The notes under the pieces are model-generated. The model ran no database searches. It was given only the letters and a program-made list of their open reading frames with translations, and was not told the origin of the DNA. From Streptomyces griseorubiginosus (lineage in GTDB: Bacteria; Actinomycetota; Actinomycetes; Streptomycetales; Streptomycetaceae): a DNA stretch of 64,000 nucleotides. The DNA is taken from the NCBI RefSeq assembly GCF_001514195.1, contig NZ_KQ948749.1, positions 86,793 through 150,792 of the forward strand, in the 5' to 3' direction. The position numbers were made by a program, and so were the translations under genes. Of this stretch, positions 8,937-18,036 are shown in pieces (positions within the stretch are counted from its first letter, which is position 1; the number at the start of each line of letters is the position of its first letter).

Positions 8937-9026
8937 GGCGTCTTCCCAGCATGTCGTACGACCTGGGCGCGAACGTCGTTCGTCAGCGGGGGTGAGCGTC
9001 GGTCAGCGCTTGAGCATCGTGGCTCG

Positions 9027-10181
9027 TCACAGTCCCAGAACACGCTCCGCGTTGCCGTGCGCGATGCTCGCGAGGTCGGCCGGCGCATACGGTGCCGAGC
9101 GCAGGAACGCCACCGCCTCGGCGCTGGACTCGAACGGGTAGTCGATGGAGAACAGCACCCGGTCCACACCCACGGCGTGGACGGCTCCCAGCAGCGCGGC
9201 ATGCGACATGACTCCGCTGGTCGTCACATACACATTGTTCCGCAGGTAGTACGAAGGCATGTGCTGCAGCCTCCGCTCGGCGCGCACCTGGTCGTAGCGG
9301 CTGTCGAGCCGGGCCATCTGGAACGGCAGCAGCTCGCCCATGTGGCCCAGCATCACCGACGCGCGCGGGAACTCGTCGAACACACCGCCGTAGATCAACC
9401 GGAGCGCATGGGCGCCCGTCGTCGCGGTCCACCCCCACGACGGCCCGACCAGCACGGGGTACCCGTCGAAGACGCGCCAGTGGTCGGCCGGGATGGCTGC
9501 CGGATGCAGATACAGCGTCACACCGAGGCGCTCCAGTTCGGCCCATACCGGCCTGAACTGCGGCTCGTCCAGGTAGTGCCCCCGCACATGGTCGTTGTAC
9601 AGCACGCCCTTGAGCCCGAGTTCCTTCACCGCCCGGCGCAGTTCCACGACCGCGGCCTTGGGGTCCTGCAGCGGAAGGACGGCGAAGCCCGCGAACCGTT
9701 TCGGATGTGCGGCGACCGCCTTGGCCAGATGGTCGTTGACCCTCCGCGCGACGGCCACCGCCTCCGCCGGGTCCTCGATCACTTCCAAGCCCGGCGTGGC
9801 GTACGAGAGGACCTGGACATCGACGCCGTTGGCATCCATGTCGGCCAGGCGTAGGTCGGTCAGATCGTCCAGGCGACGGAACCACTCCTGCTTGATCGCC
9901 TCCGGCGCCTCCAGGCGCTGACGGATCGCTGCCTCCTGCCGGATGGCTCCGGGGATGGCGAACGCCTCTTCCACGGCCACGATGCGCATCTTTTTCTCCT
10001 TCTCAGCGTTCCGATGTGCCTTTGATCCGGCCGTCGCCATGGATGCGCGGCTGCCGGGCGCCGCCTCGGCGGCGAGCGCGGGTTGTCCCGCAGCCAGACC
10101 GCCGACCACGGCAGCTCCTCCGGCAGCGGCAGTGGTGGCGATGAATCTTCGCCGGGTGGACTCGGTGCGGGGCTCGGGCAT
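9027..10181 (-). CDS. Tat-exported amidohydrolase (decarboxylase-like, amidohydrolase 2 family)
   Basis: Metal-dependent TIM-barrel hydrolase/decarboxylase of the family that includes 2,3-dihydroxybenzoate and gamma-resorcylate decarboxylases, 384 residues. The catalytic part begins VAVEEAFAIPG, with HMGELLPFQMARLD and SIDYPFES later. In front of it is a twin-arginine signal, TRRRFIATTAAAGG then a hydrophobic stretch ending PALAAEAAPGSR. The ATG at 10181 has AGGGAG eight bases upstream. A second in-frame ATG at 9989, exactly where family members normally begin, has an ideal AAGGAG six bases upstream, so a cytoplasmic form may also be made. The signal and its upstream bases are nearly the same as those of the iron-sulfur gene at 49952-50599, which suggests a leader added to a formerly cytoplasmic enzyme. 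The substrate is unknown; an aromatic acid is likely. Confidence 0.78.
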   Translation of the reverse strand: MPEPRTESTRRRFIATTAAAGGAAVVGGLAAGQPALAAEAAPGSRASMATAGSKAHRNAEKEKKMRIVAVEEAFAIPGAIRQEAAIRQRLEAPEAIKQEWFRRLDDLTDLRLADMDANGVDVQVLSYATPGLEVIEDPAEAVAVARRVNDHLAKAVAAHPKRFAGFAVLPLQDPKAAVVELRRAVKELGLKGVLYNDHVRGHYLDEPQFRPVWAELERLGVTLYLHPAAIPADHWRVFDGYPVLVGPSWGWTATTGAHALRLIYGGVFDEFPRASVMLGHMGELLPFQMARLDSRYDQVRAERRLQHMPSYYLRNNVYVTTSGVMSHAALLGAVHAVGVDRVLFSIDYPFESSAEAVAFLRSAPYAPADLASIAHGNAERVLGL

Positions 10182-10226
10182 GTCCACTTCTCCCTTTGGG
10201 CGCGCGGATCAACGCCATGTCCTGCC

Positions 10227-10400
10227 CATGGCTGTTGCGCTCCGCGAGGGTGCGTGTCGTTCGCGATCAGGCCGATGCCCCTTCGAGCCGCAGCTGTCGA
10301 AGACATGTCGACAGACAGGGGGTGGGCTGGCCGTGACCGGCTCGCAGAGTCGACGGGCCGCGTCCGACTACCGGGTCGCGCTCCAGAGCGCTCCTGGGCG
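10227..10400. other. Non-coding segment with hairpin, related to 25637-25830
   Basis: Upstream of the amidohydrolase gene. It shares blocks with the segment at 25637-25830, including GATGCCCCTTCGAGCCGC (one difference) and a GCGCTCCGCGA block. Both copies form a hairpin in the same place with different stem bases: here 10294-10300 pairs with 10308-10314 (CTGTCGA with TCGACAG). Could be a leader RNA on the minus strand or a protein-binding region. Confidence 0.4.
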
Positions 10401-10725
10401 ACGTGGGGCGGCCACCCACTCTGTCTCTTGAACTTGAGCCAAGCTAGTTCTAGGATATTTTCCAGTCAAGGCCAGTAACGTAGCCAGATGAGCTCGGCCT
10501 TATCTCATGACTCGCAGTCAAGAACCTGGGCGGTCTGTCGATCTGTACCGACCGCCACGGCCAGGCCACAAAACGCGCTGCCCCGGATCGTCAGACTGGC
10601 CGGTTCCTGGTCCGCCCCGCATGAGCCGCGTGGTCGGGGTCTGCTCGCGCAAGGGCTTCCCGGAGCGGTGCGGTGCCGGCAGCCGTGCCGGGCCTGCGAT
10701 GAGCCGCGTAACGATCTGAAGGAAC
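10401..10725. other. Intergenic region before the MDR gene
   Basis: No credible gene. It includes CTCTTGAAC near 10435, a motif also seen at both ends of the spacer at 16168-16279, and an AT-richer patch around 10445-10470 that could hold a promoter. Confidence 0.35.
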
Positions 10726-11796
10726 GTGACAGTGGAACAGACCATGATGGCGGTCCGCCTGTTCGAACATGGCGGGCCCGAGGTGCTCAAGTACATCGAG
10801 GCACCGATCCCCGACATCGGCCCCGACGACGTCTTGTTGCGCGTGCACGCCACGGCCGTCAACAGCTGGGACCTGCGCTACCGCTCGGGCAACCTGCCAC
10901 AGCCCCTGCCGGGACGGCCGGCCTGGCCCCTGCCGTTCCAGCTCGGCCGTGACGCGGCCGGTGAGATCGTCGCCACCGGCGAGAACGTCACCCGGTGGCG
11001 CACCGGCGACAGGGCGGTCCAGCTTCCGCACCCGCCGTGCCGCAACTGCGCCCTGTGCGTACGCGGACTCGAAAACCTGTGTGTCGACACCGCCTATCCC
11101 GGACACCAGGTCTTCGGCGGATACGCCCAGTACGTCGCGCGCCGCCAGGACGCCGTCCTGCCCATCCCCGACGGCGTCGACTACGAGACGGCCGCGGCCA
11201 CCATGTGGACCTACACCACCCCGCTCAACTGCGCCCGGCAAGCGCCCGTCGGCCCCGGCGACACGGTGGTCATCACCGGCGCCAGCGGCGGAATGGCGAT
11301 CGCCTGCGCACAACTGGCCAAGCTGAGCGGAGCCACCGTCATCGGCACCACGACCAAGCCGGACCGCGACGAAGCGCTTCGGAAGCTCGGCTACGACCAC
11401 ATCGTGCACTCCACCGATGCCCGCATGCCGGCACAGGTGCGGGAGCTGACCCACGGCCTGGGCGCCGATGCCGTCTGGGACTGCGTCGGCGGCAACGACT
11501 TCTTCCAGCTCTCCCTCGCCTGCACACGCCTCGGCGGCACGGTCATCGTCCTTGGCACACCGACCGACCAGGGATCCCGCCTCGAACTGGACGCACTCGC
11601 CCTCATCGGCCAACAGGTCAAGATCGCCAGCGTGCGCGGCGCCACCCTGCGCGACCAGCAACTGTGCCTGGAACTGCTGGCAGACAAGAAGATCACCCCG
11701 ATCATCGACCGCGCCTACCCCCTCGAAGAAGCGGCCGAAGCCCACGCCTACCTCGAAAGCCAACGACAGACCGGCAAAGTCATCCTCCTGCCCTGA
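10726..11796 (+). CDS. Zinc-type MDR alcohol dehydrogenase
   Basis: Medium-chain dehydrogenase/reductase of 356 residues, NAD(P)-dependent, acting on an unidentified alcohol or ketone. The N-terminal GroES-like domain includes the structural-zinc cluster CRNCALCVRGLENLC near residues 106-120 and a GD/AV pair for the catalytic zinc site. The nucleotide-binding fold follows with VVITGASGGMAIACAQLA near residue 183. Two GTG codons (10726 and 10732) both follow GAAGGAAC; the first gives the length used here. It stands alone between the divergent amidohydrolase and a strong terminator, so it is probably a single-gene unit. Confidence 0.8.
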   Translation: MTVEQTMMAVRLFEHGGPEVLKYIEAPIPDIGPDDVLLRVHATAVNSWDLRYRSGNLPQPLPGRPAWPLPFQLGRDAAGEIVATGENVTRWRTGDRAVQLPHPPCRNCALCVRGLENLCVDTAYPGHQVFGGYAQYVARRQDAVLPIPDGVDYETAAATMWTYTTPLNCARQAPVGPGDTVVITGASGGMAIACAQLAKLSGATVIGTTTKPDRDEALRKLGYDHIVHSTDARMPAQVRELTHGLGADAVWDCVGGNDFFQLSLACTRLGGTVIVLGTPTDQGSRLELDALALIGQQVKIASVRGATLRDQQLCLELLADKKITPIIDRAYPLEEAAEAHAYLESQRQTGKVILLP

Positions 11797-11929
11797 CGCC
11801 CGGCCAACTACCAAAGGGGGTACGGGTCGAGTCCGGCGGGGTGGCGGCTTCACGGGACGCCCCGCCGGTGTTCGCCGAGTGGCACCACCTGTGCCGTGCC
11901 ACCTGGTCCACCCGGGTCCGGGCCGCCGC

Positions 11930-11994
11930 CACGCGGCCATCGTCGTTCCGGATCGTCGACACCCTGCTCCACGGCCTACGGCCCGTCACAACCC
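11930..11994 (+). pseudogene. TetR C-terminal tail remnant
   Basis: A short in-frame stretch reads RIVDTLLHGLRPVTTP, matching the C-terminal EQIVDAVLHGLRPVNSP of the intact TetR protein at 53673-54302. The DNA agrees over most of the stretch. Nothing upstream (11797-11929) resembles the rest of a TetR protein, so this is a leftover tail. Confidence 0.5.
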
Positions 11995-11995
11995 C

Positions 11996-12035
11996 GCGCG
12001 GGGTGTCTCCTTTCCTTCAGGGAGACACCCCGCGC
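11996..12035. terminator. Strong bidirectional terminator
   Basis: Perfect 15-base-pair stem (11996-12010 with 12021-12035, arm GCGCGGGGTGTCTCC) with a 10-base loop, between the convergent MDR and NmrA-family genes. Confidence 0.85.
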
Positions 12036-12051
12036 AGGGACTCAAGAGCGC

Positions 12052-12939
12052 TCAGTCCCGCACGGCGAACGCGGTGGCCGCTTCCTCGAAGGACGCGGGT
12101 TCACGGCCGAGCAGCATCCGCAGGACGTTGCTGTTGCCGCGCAGGCCGTGCCGGTCGTAGTCCTGCCACATGGCGCGCACGTCCGAGGCCCGGGACGCGG
12201 AGTCGGCCACTCCCGGCGGGAGCGGTGCGTCCGCCCAGTCGACCGTCCTCGCCTCCAGATCCACTCCTCGTGCCCGCCCGGCGAACCGCACCGCGTCGGC
12301 CAACGTCAGCGTGGGTCCGGCGAGTTCGTAGGTGGCCGAGCCGTGGCCTTGCTCGGAGAGCACCTTGACGCCGGCTTCCCCGAGGTCGCGCAGGTCGATG
12401 AACGAGAACTCGTTGTCGACGTCGAACGGCACCCCGACGGGACCGGCCGGAGCCCTCCCCCACGTCGACAGGACGATCTGCGCGAACATCGAGGGCTGGA
12501 GGATCGTCCAGTCCAACCGCGAGGCCCGCACGGCGGCCTCGGCGTTCGCCTTGCGCAGGTGGTGGCGCAGCCCGGGGGTGTGCGGGTGGAGGACGGACAG
12601 GTACACGAACCGGCGCGCGCCCGCATGCTCAGCCGCCTCAAGTGCCCTGATGGCGAGCAGGTCTTCCTCCGGGTGGAACGCCGGCGGGATCATGAACACG
12701 GAGTCCGCGTTCTCCAGCGCCTGACGGACGGTGTCCGGCTTCTCCAGGTCGGCCTCGACGATGTCGTCCACGCCCAGGGCTGCCACTCGTTCCCGCCCCG
12801 CCGGACCGTGCACCACGGCCCGGACCCTGAACGGCGCCCGCAACGCGGCCTCCAGCACGTACCCACCGCAGAGCCCGGCCGCCCCGATCACCGTGATCAG
12901 GGGCGGCTCCTGGCTGCGTACGCCTTCTGATTCGGACAC
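12052..12939 (-). CDS. NmrA-family NAD(P)-binding protein
   Basis: Atypical short-chain dehydrogenase of the NmrA/NAD(P)H-binding type, 295 residues. The dinucleotide-binding motif ITVIGAAGLCGGYVLEA is near residue 15 and the sequence has the layout of the redox-sensor or azoreductase-like branch (RRFVYLSVLHPH, then LDWTILQPSMFAQ). The GTG start at 12939 is 64 bases after the zinc dehydrogenase gene, so it is probably the last gene of the four-gene operon that starts at 15937. Its function is not known: reduction of a quinone-like intermediate or redox sensing are both plausible. Confidence 0.72.
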   Translation of the reverse strand: MSESEGVRSQEPPLITVIGAAGLCGGYVLEAALRAPFRVRAVVHGPAGRERVAALGVDDIVEADLEKPDTVRQALENADSVFMIPPAFHPEEDLLAIRALEAAEHAGARRFVYLSVLHPHTPGLRHHLRKANAEAAVRASRLDWTILQPSMFAQIVLSTWGRAPAGPVGVPFDVDNEFSFIDLRDLGEAGVKVLSEQGHGSATYELAGPTLTLADAVRFAGRARGVDLEARTVDWADAPLPPGVADSASRASDVRAMWQDYDRHGLRGNSNVLRMLLGREPASFEEAATAFAVRD

Positions 12940-13003
12940 TTTCCGGCTTCCTCTCGCTGTTCTGAGGCGACTCCGCGGAGTCGCCTCGCGCGCGTGCGTC
13001 GGG

Positions 13004-14107
13004 TCAGGGGTTGATCACGGTCATCCACATGGGGTCGTCGACCCGTTGCTGTATCGCGTCCATGGCCTTGAGCGCTTCGGTGAGCGGGAACCGATGGGTG
13101 ATGAGCTCGTCGGCCGTGAGGGCGCCCGTCGCGAGCAGACGCAGGACATCCGTCGCGTCCTGGCGGGTGTAGGCGCGCGTGGCGACGAAGCGCCAGCAGT
13201 GCATCATCAGGGCGATGGGGGGCAGCGCCAGCGGGGTGGTGTTGCCGCCCATGTGCACGAGTGTGCCGCCGGTGGCCATGCTCGCCATGGTCTGGCCGAG
13301 GGCGGGCCCCTCCGGGATGAAGTCGATGACGGCATGGGCTCCCTCGGGTGCCAGCCCACGCAGCCGACGGGTGAGGGTGCCGTCGGTCGACCAGTTCTCG
13401 GGGAGTTCGTCGAGTGCGACGACGTCGACCGGTATGCCTCCGGAGAGCCCGGCGACGCGCTGGAGGCGCTCGGCGTCGCGGCCGACAAGGATCAGACGGG
13501 CGACTCCGAAGTGCTCGGCGAGTTTGACCGTCGCGGTTCCCATGGTGCCGGTCGCGGCGGTGACCACGAGGGTGGCCCGTTCCGGAAGGTCGGCGCACTT
13601 GAGTGCGCGCACGGCGTTGGCGAGGTCCTGGATCTTGGCCGCGACGTCGAAGCCGACGGAGTCCGGCAGGGAATCGATCAGCCAGTGCGGGACACGGACG
13701 TACTCCGCGAGTCCGCCGTCGTGGTACTGCTCGTACAGGGGCATCGGGCCATCGCCGAAGGCGGCGTGGCCGAGCATGGCCTGCTGGGCGCACATCATGT
13801 CCCGGTCGGTACGACAGTAGTCGCACTCACGGCAGTTCAGCAGGGGGTGCACACGCACCCGGTCGCCGACCGCGTGGCCGGTGACGTCCCGGCCGACAGC
13901 GGAGATGACGCCTGCGGCCTCGTGGCCGAGGGTGGTGGGCAGCTGCTTGAGCGCCCCCATCCGCAGCAGGCGCATGATGCCCGGCGCCAGTCCGGCGGAG
14001 GCGACCTTCACGACCACGTCGAGCGGACCTGGCTCGGGGACGGGCACCTGTTCCAGGACGAGTGCTTCGGCACCCTGGTGCGCGCGCAGGGCAAGCATCG
14101 TGGCCAT
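13004..14107 (-). CDS. Zinc-dependent alcohol dehydrogenase
   Basis: MDR zinc dehydrogenase of 367 residues. GHEAAGVISAVG with the catalytic-zinc residues is near residue 62, the structural-zinc cysteines are in NCRECDYCRTDRDMMC near residue 92, and the Rossmann fold begins near residue 180 (VTAATGTMGTATVKLAEHFG). The ATG at 14107 overlaps the stop of the cupin gene (TGATG), so the two are coupled. The pairing with a cupin dioxygenase and a methyltransferase suggests a role in breakdown or modification of an aromatic compound. The exact alcohol or aldehyde is unknown. Confidence 0.8.
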   Translation of the reverse strand: MATMLALRAHQGAEALVLEQVPVPEPGPLDVVVKVASAGLAPGIMRLLRMGALKQLPTTLGHEAAGVISAVGRDVTGHAVGDRVRVHPLLNCRECDYCRTDRDMMCAQQAMLGHAAFGDGPMPLYEQYHDGGLAEYVRVPHWLIDSLPDSVGFDVAAKIQDLANAVRALKCADLPERATLVVTAATGTMGTATVKLAEHFGVARLILVGRDAERLQRVAGLSGGIPVDVVALDELPENWSTDGTLTRRLRGLAPEGAHAVIDFIPEGPALGQTMASMATGGTLVHMGGNTTPLALPPIALMMHCWRFVATRAYTRQDATDVLRLLATGALTADELITHRFPLTEALKAMDAIQQRVDDPMWMTVINP

Positions 14108-15096
14108 CAGCGGACCTCCACTCTGAGGCTCGAAAGCCGTTCGGGGGTACAGGCATCCGCCGTACGCGCGGTCTCGGCGACCTGGGGCAGTTCGTCGTGC
14201 GAGAGGAGAGTGACGTAGTCACCGGGCTCGGTCACGACGCTGGCGTGGGAGATGCCGAGCGGGATGCGCACGAAGTCGCCCGGCTGAAGGTCGACGATGC
14301 CCCGCTGAGTGATCAGCGTGCGGTGGCCATGGGCCTGGTACTGGATCTCGTCGGCGTCGAGGGTGCGCCGGTAGCGGCGCTGTCCGCCAGGGGTGGTGGT
14401 GACCGTGCCGAGGCGGATGCGATCGGTCGCGTACAGCCAGGTGACGTCATGACCGGGTTCGGCCCGGAGCACCGCCATCCGCTGGTCCTCCTGGTGCACC
14501 TGGTCGAGCAGGAGCTGTTCGTCGACCCCGAAGACGGTGATGTCGTGGCCGAGCGCGGCCATGCACTGGGTGATCGCCTCGTTGGCCTTGCCGGGCTGCC
14601 ACCCGGGGAACGGCGGGAGTAGGGCCACGGACTCCCGCTGGGCCGGTACCAGCTCGGTGACCGGCGCGGGGATGTAGAACAGCAGGTGGCTGTCCTCGCG
14701 ACCGTAGTTGTCGTGGGCGACGCCGCGCGGGATACGGGAGAAGTCGCCGGGCTGGAACTCGATCACGCCGAGCTCGGACATCAGCGTCCGCTCGCCGCCG
14801 ATCTGGTAGGAGATCTCGTCGACGTCGCAGTTGCGGTGGTAGAACGGCTGCCGGCCGTCCATTTTCTGCCACTCGACGCGGATCTCGTCGTTCTCGTAGA
14901 CACCGCGGGGAGGGGCGAATGCCTCCGGCTCGTACTGCTGCGGGTAGTGCACCACGGTCAGCGGCGGGTGCTCCTGCCACAGTTTGACGGGCACCTTCGG
15001 AGGATGCGGCGGCGAGAGCAGCAGATCCTCGTCGCGGACGATGCTGCGCAGCGGATGGTCGGAGCCCAGGACCATGACGTCTTCAACGACGCTCAC
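14107..15096 (-). CDS. Bicupin protein, homogentisate 1,2-dioxygenase-like
   Basis: Cupin protein of 329 residues with two related halves. The N-terminal cupin has FYHRNCDVDEISYQIGGERT followed by GVIEFQPGDFSRIPRGVAHD; the second half repeats RTLDADEIQYQAHGHRTLIT and GIVDLQPGDFVRIPLGISHA. The HRNC-like box resembles homogentisate 1,2-dioxygenase, but the protein is shorter than usual for that enzyme (about 380-440), and in the second half the HRN motif is replaced by RRTLDADE, so only one iron site may be active. GGAGGT precedes the GTG at 15096. An aromatic ring-cleavage or related oxygenase role is likely; the substrate is open. Confidence 0.65.
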   Translation of the reverse strand: MSVVEDVMVLGSDHPLRSIVRDEDLLLSPPHPPKVPVKLWQEHPPLTVVHYPQQYEPEAFAPPRGVYENDEIRVEWQKMDGRQPFYHRNCDVDEISYQIGGERTLMSELGVIEFQPGDFSRIPRGVAHDNYGREDSHLLFYIPAPVTELVPAQRESVALLPPFPGWQPGKANEAITQCMAALGHDITVFGVDEQLLLDQVHQEDQRMAVLRAEPGHDVTWLYATDRIRLGTVTTTPGGQRRYRRTLDADEIQYQAHGHRTLITQRGIVDLQPGDFVRIPLGISHASVVTEPGDYVTLLSHDELPQVAETARTADACTPERLSSLRVEVR

Positions 15097-15193
15097 GGGG
15101 ACCTCCTTGTCCTTCGGTGAATGGCTGGATCAACTTGGGTGGCAGGGAGGGAATGTGTGCCGCCGCCTGCCGGCCGAAGCCCGTTGGCAGTGG

Positions 15194-15937
15194 TCACCTC
15201 TTTCGGCCCCAGTACATCTCGATGCCCTTCCACTCCATCACCTGAGGGCTGTCGACCTTGTCCCCGAACGCCTCACGGATCTGCTCCCCGGAGTAGTAGG
15301 GGATGTCGTCCACGGGGACGTGCCCGAAGAGTTTGTCGAACCACTGCCGAAGGTGGACGTCGGAGTCGATACGGGAGAAGAACGTCGCTCCCTTCAGGAC
15401 CGCTTCGGCCAGCACGATGCGCCGGCCAGGCTTCATCACCCGCAGCAGGTCCGCAGCCGTCTCGGGCCAGTCGTCACAGTGCTGTGTCGCCTGCAGCACG
15501 GCGACACAGTCGTATGCCTCGTCGTCCACCGAGTCCGTGTACGACCAGCGCCAGCAGCCGACCTGGCCGTTCCGGCCGGGAACCTTGCCCAGGACGGCGT
15601 TCCGTCCGTCCTTGATGATCTCCACGGTGTCGATGACGCCTTCCGGCCCCACCAGGGCCCGCATGTCCTCGACCCACCCGGCGGGAGCGATGCCCTCACC
15701 GATGAGCAGAACCCGGTCTCCGCGACGGAGTTCGAGGAGACCGTAGACGATCTCGGAGATCGGCCGGGCCAGCTCCTGCCAGATGTACGGCAGGCCACCG
15801 CCGATGGCCATGGCCATTTCCCATTTCGCCCGCAGCTTGACATCGTGGATCTCCGGGCCGAAACGCTCCTCGTCCCACGGCTGGATGTACTCCCACGGGT
15901 CTCCGCCACCGAAGCTGTCCTTGGCTTCCGTACTCAT
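15194..15937 (-). CDS. SAM-dependent methyltransferase-like protein
   Basis: Class I methyltransferase-fold protein of 247 residues. Motif I is RVLLIGEGIAPAGW near residue 79, followed by VEIIKDGRNAVLGK and the motif IV region YDCVAVLQATQHCDDWP. Motif I lacks the canonical GxGxG, so the activity is less certain than the fold. The ATG at 15937 follows GAGGAC. It is the first gene of a four-gene minus-strand operon (methyltransferase, cupin, zinc dehydrogenase, NmrA protein) and is divergent from the FAD monooxygenase gene; together they look like an aromatic-modifying pathway. Confidence 0.65.
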   Translation of the reverse strand: MSTEAKDSFGGGDPWEYIQPWDEERFGPEIHDVKLRAKWEMAMAIGGGLPYIWQELARPISEIVYGLLELRRGDRVLLIGEGIAPAGWVEDMRALVGPEGVIDTVEIIKDGRNAVLGKVPGRNGQVGCWRWSYTDSVDDEAYDCVAVLQATQHCDDWPETAADLLRVMKPGRRIVLAEAVLKGATFFSRIDSDVHLRQWFDKLFGHVPVDDIPYYSGEQIREAFGDKVDSPQVMEWKGIEMYWGRKR

Positions 15938-16325
15938 GTCGTCATGTCCTCTGTCGTCTGCCGGAATCGTGTGGTGAGGGCGGCATCTCTCCGGCTGGAA
16001 CGCCGCCGACGACGTGCCCGGTCCCTCAAGCGCAGATGTTGACCAGGGCGCGGTACCGGACGTAGGCACCATCGGGCTGCCGCATGGGCAGTCACGCGGA
16101 CGGTCTGCCGTCTGCCAGGTGGACCCCGGCATCGCCGTGATCATCGGGAGTCACCATGACGCTCCCTCTCTTGAACCGAAGACGAGCGTAGCACCGCACA
16201 GGATCGGTCAAAAGTCTTGTGTTTTTCCAGCTCTTCCATACAACGACATGCGCGTGTAACTCTGACCCGGGTTCAAGAGATGGGACCATGAGTGGTCCGA
16301 CCCATGTCAGGAAGGCAGATCTTCA
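15938..16325. promoter_or_regulatory. Divergent promoter region with distant inverted repeat
   Basis: 388-base spacer between the methyltransferase operon and the FAD monooxygenase gene. CTCTTGAACC at 16168-16177 and its exact complement GGTTCAAGAG at 16270-16279 bracket the AT-richer centre. The TetR gene just past the monooxygenase is the natural candidate to bind them. Regulatory role inferred. Confidence 0.45.
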
Positions 16326-18026
16326 ATGTCTGACCAGCACGAGAGAGCCGCATCCCGGCGCGTCCTGGTCGTGGGAGCGGGGCCTGTGGGCCTCGCCCTC
16401 GCGACCGAGTTGGGGTGGCGTGGTGTACCGGTCACCGTGATCGATCAGGGTGACGGCCAGGTGCCCTTTCCAGCAGGTGAAGCGATCTTTTCGCGCACCA
16501 TGGAACATCTGCGCCGCTGGGGTTGCGCGGAAGAAGCGCGCACGGAGTCGGCACCGCCGCCGGACTACCCGCACCGCACGGTGTTCGCCACCTCCGCCAC
16601 GGGGCGCGTCCTCACCGACTTCGACTACGGGGTCACCAACCGGTCTGCGGGCGTGTACTCCCAGTTGACGCCGGAGGGGCCCGCGTTCCTGTCCAAGTTC
16701 TCCTTCGTGCCGTTGCTCGCGCGCACCGCCGGTGGACTGCCGGGAGTCGAGATCAGGTACGGCACCCGCCTGGAGACGATCGAGCAGGACTCCGAGGGTG
16801 TCCTGGCCGTGGTGCGCGACGTGGCGAGCGGTGCCACCGAGACGCTGGCCGGCGCGTACCTGGTGGCCTGCGACGGAGGCCGCAGCGGCATACGTCGCAC
16901 ACTCGGCATCGAGTTCGAGGGCATGTTCGCCCAGGGGCACAACTTCGCTGTGCACTTCCGTGCGCCGCAACTGCTGGACCTGCTGCGGGAGAAGCTGGGT
17001 GGCCCCGCGGTGCAGATCCACACCTTGTCGTCGGCGCTCCGGCCGTACATCACGGTCGTCAACGGCGTGGACGAGTGGCGGCTCTCGGTCTACCTGGACG
17101 AGGAGCCCGACCTCGACGACGCGGTCGCCTGGATACACCAGGCCGTCGGCGCGCCGATCGACGTGGAGATCCTCGCAGCGCAGCCCTGGAGCGGACACTG
17201 CGTCGTGGCCCGCACCTACCGTGAGGGGCGGGTGTTCCTCGCGGGCGACGCGGCGCATCTGCTGTGGCCCAAGGGGGGCTTCGGCGCCAACACCGGGATC
17301 GGTGACGCCGTGGACCTCGGCTGGAAGCTCGCCGCGACACTCCAGGGATGGGGAGGCCCGGCGCTCCTGGACAGCTACGAGAAGGAGCGGCGGCCGATCG
17401 CCGTCCGCAACGTCACGGAAGCCTCCAGCAACTGGAAGGCCGACGCGCGGCTCGTCCCCGATCCAGGGCTCGAACGCGTGGACGCCGAAGGCGATCGGCT
17501 CCGCCGTGAGACGGGCGAGGAGATCCGCCGGTCCCGGGCCAAGGAGTTCCGCTGCACGGGCGTCCAGCTCGGATACCGCTACAGCGGCTCCCCGATCTGT
17601 GTGCCGGACGGCAGTCCGGAACCGCCCGACGAGCCGGACGAGTACATCCCGTCGACGTGGCCCGGCTGCCGCGCACCGCACGTCTGGCTGCCCGACGGCA
17701 GTTCGGTGCTCGACCACTTCGGGCGCGGGTTCACGCTCGTGGTCTCGGGTTCCGCGGACCCGACGCCTCTGGTGCAGGCCGCCCGCGGGTGTGGTGTGCC
17801 GTTGACGGTGCTGCGCCTCGCCGACCGGGCCGCAGAGGAGCTGTACGAGCGGCCGCTGGTGCTCGTCCGGCCGGACGGTCACGTCGGCTGGCGGGGCAGG
17901 CAGGCTCCCGCGGATCCCGCCGCCGTGCTCGACGTGCTGCGCGGGGCGACGCGCCCGCTCCGGAACGTGGAAGCGGCCGGTGCGGGGCGGGCGGTGTCAG
18001 CGGGAGTCGGGCCTCACCTCGTCTGA
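16326..18026 (+). CDS. FAD-dependent aromatic monooxygenase (PheA/TfdB/MhpA type)
   Basis: Flavin monooxygenase of 566 residues, expected to hydroxylate a phenol or similar ring with NAD(P)H and O2. The FAD-binding VLVVGAGPVGLALATEL is at residues 13-29, the conserved DG motif is in YLVACDGGRSGIRRTLG near residue 178, and GRVFLAGDAAHLLWPKGGFGANTGIGDAVDLGW near residue 302 is the second FAD motif. A thioredoxin-like C-terminal domain, normal for this family, extends from about residue 440. GGAAGG lies ten bases before the ATG. It is divergent from the methyltransferase/cupin operon and almost touches the convergent TetR gene (10 bases). The substrate is unknown; polyketide tailoring enzymes share this fold. 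Confidence 0.82.
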   Translation: MSDQHERAASRRVLVVGAGPVGLALATELGWRGVPVTVIDQGDGQVPFPAGEAIFSRTMEHLRRWGCAEEARTESAPPPDYPHRTVFATSATGRVLTDFDYGVTNRSAGVYSQLTPEGPAFLSKFSFVPLLARTAGGLPGVEIRYGTRLETIEQDSEGVLAVVRDVASGATETLAGAYLVACDGGRSGIRRTLGIEFEGMFAQGHNFAVHFRAPQLLDLLREKLGGPAVQIHTLSSALRPYITVVNGVDEWRLSVYLDEEPDLDDAVAWIHQAVGAPIDVEILAAQPWSGHCVVARTYREGRVFLAGDAAHLLWPKGGFGANTGIGDAVDLGWKLAATLQGWGGPALLDSYEKERRPIAVRNVTEASSNWKADARLVPDPGLERVDAEGDRLRRETGEEIRRSRAKEFRCTGVQLGYRYSGSPICVPDGSPEPPDEPDEYIPSTWPGCRAPHVWLPDGSSVLDHFGRGFTLVVSGSADPTPLVQAARGCGVPLTVLRLADRAAEELYERPLVLVRPDGHVGWRGRQAPADPAAVLDVLRGATRPLRNVEAAGAGRAVSAGVGPHLV

Positions 18027-18036
18027 GGTACCGCGC

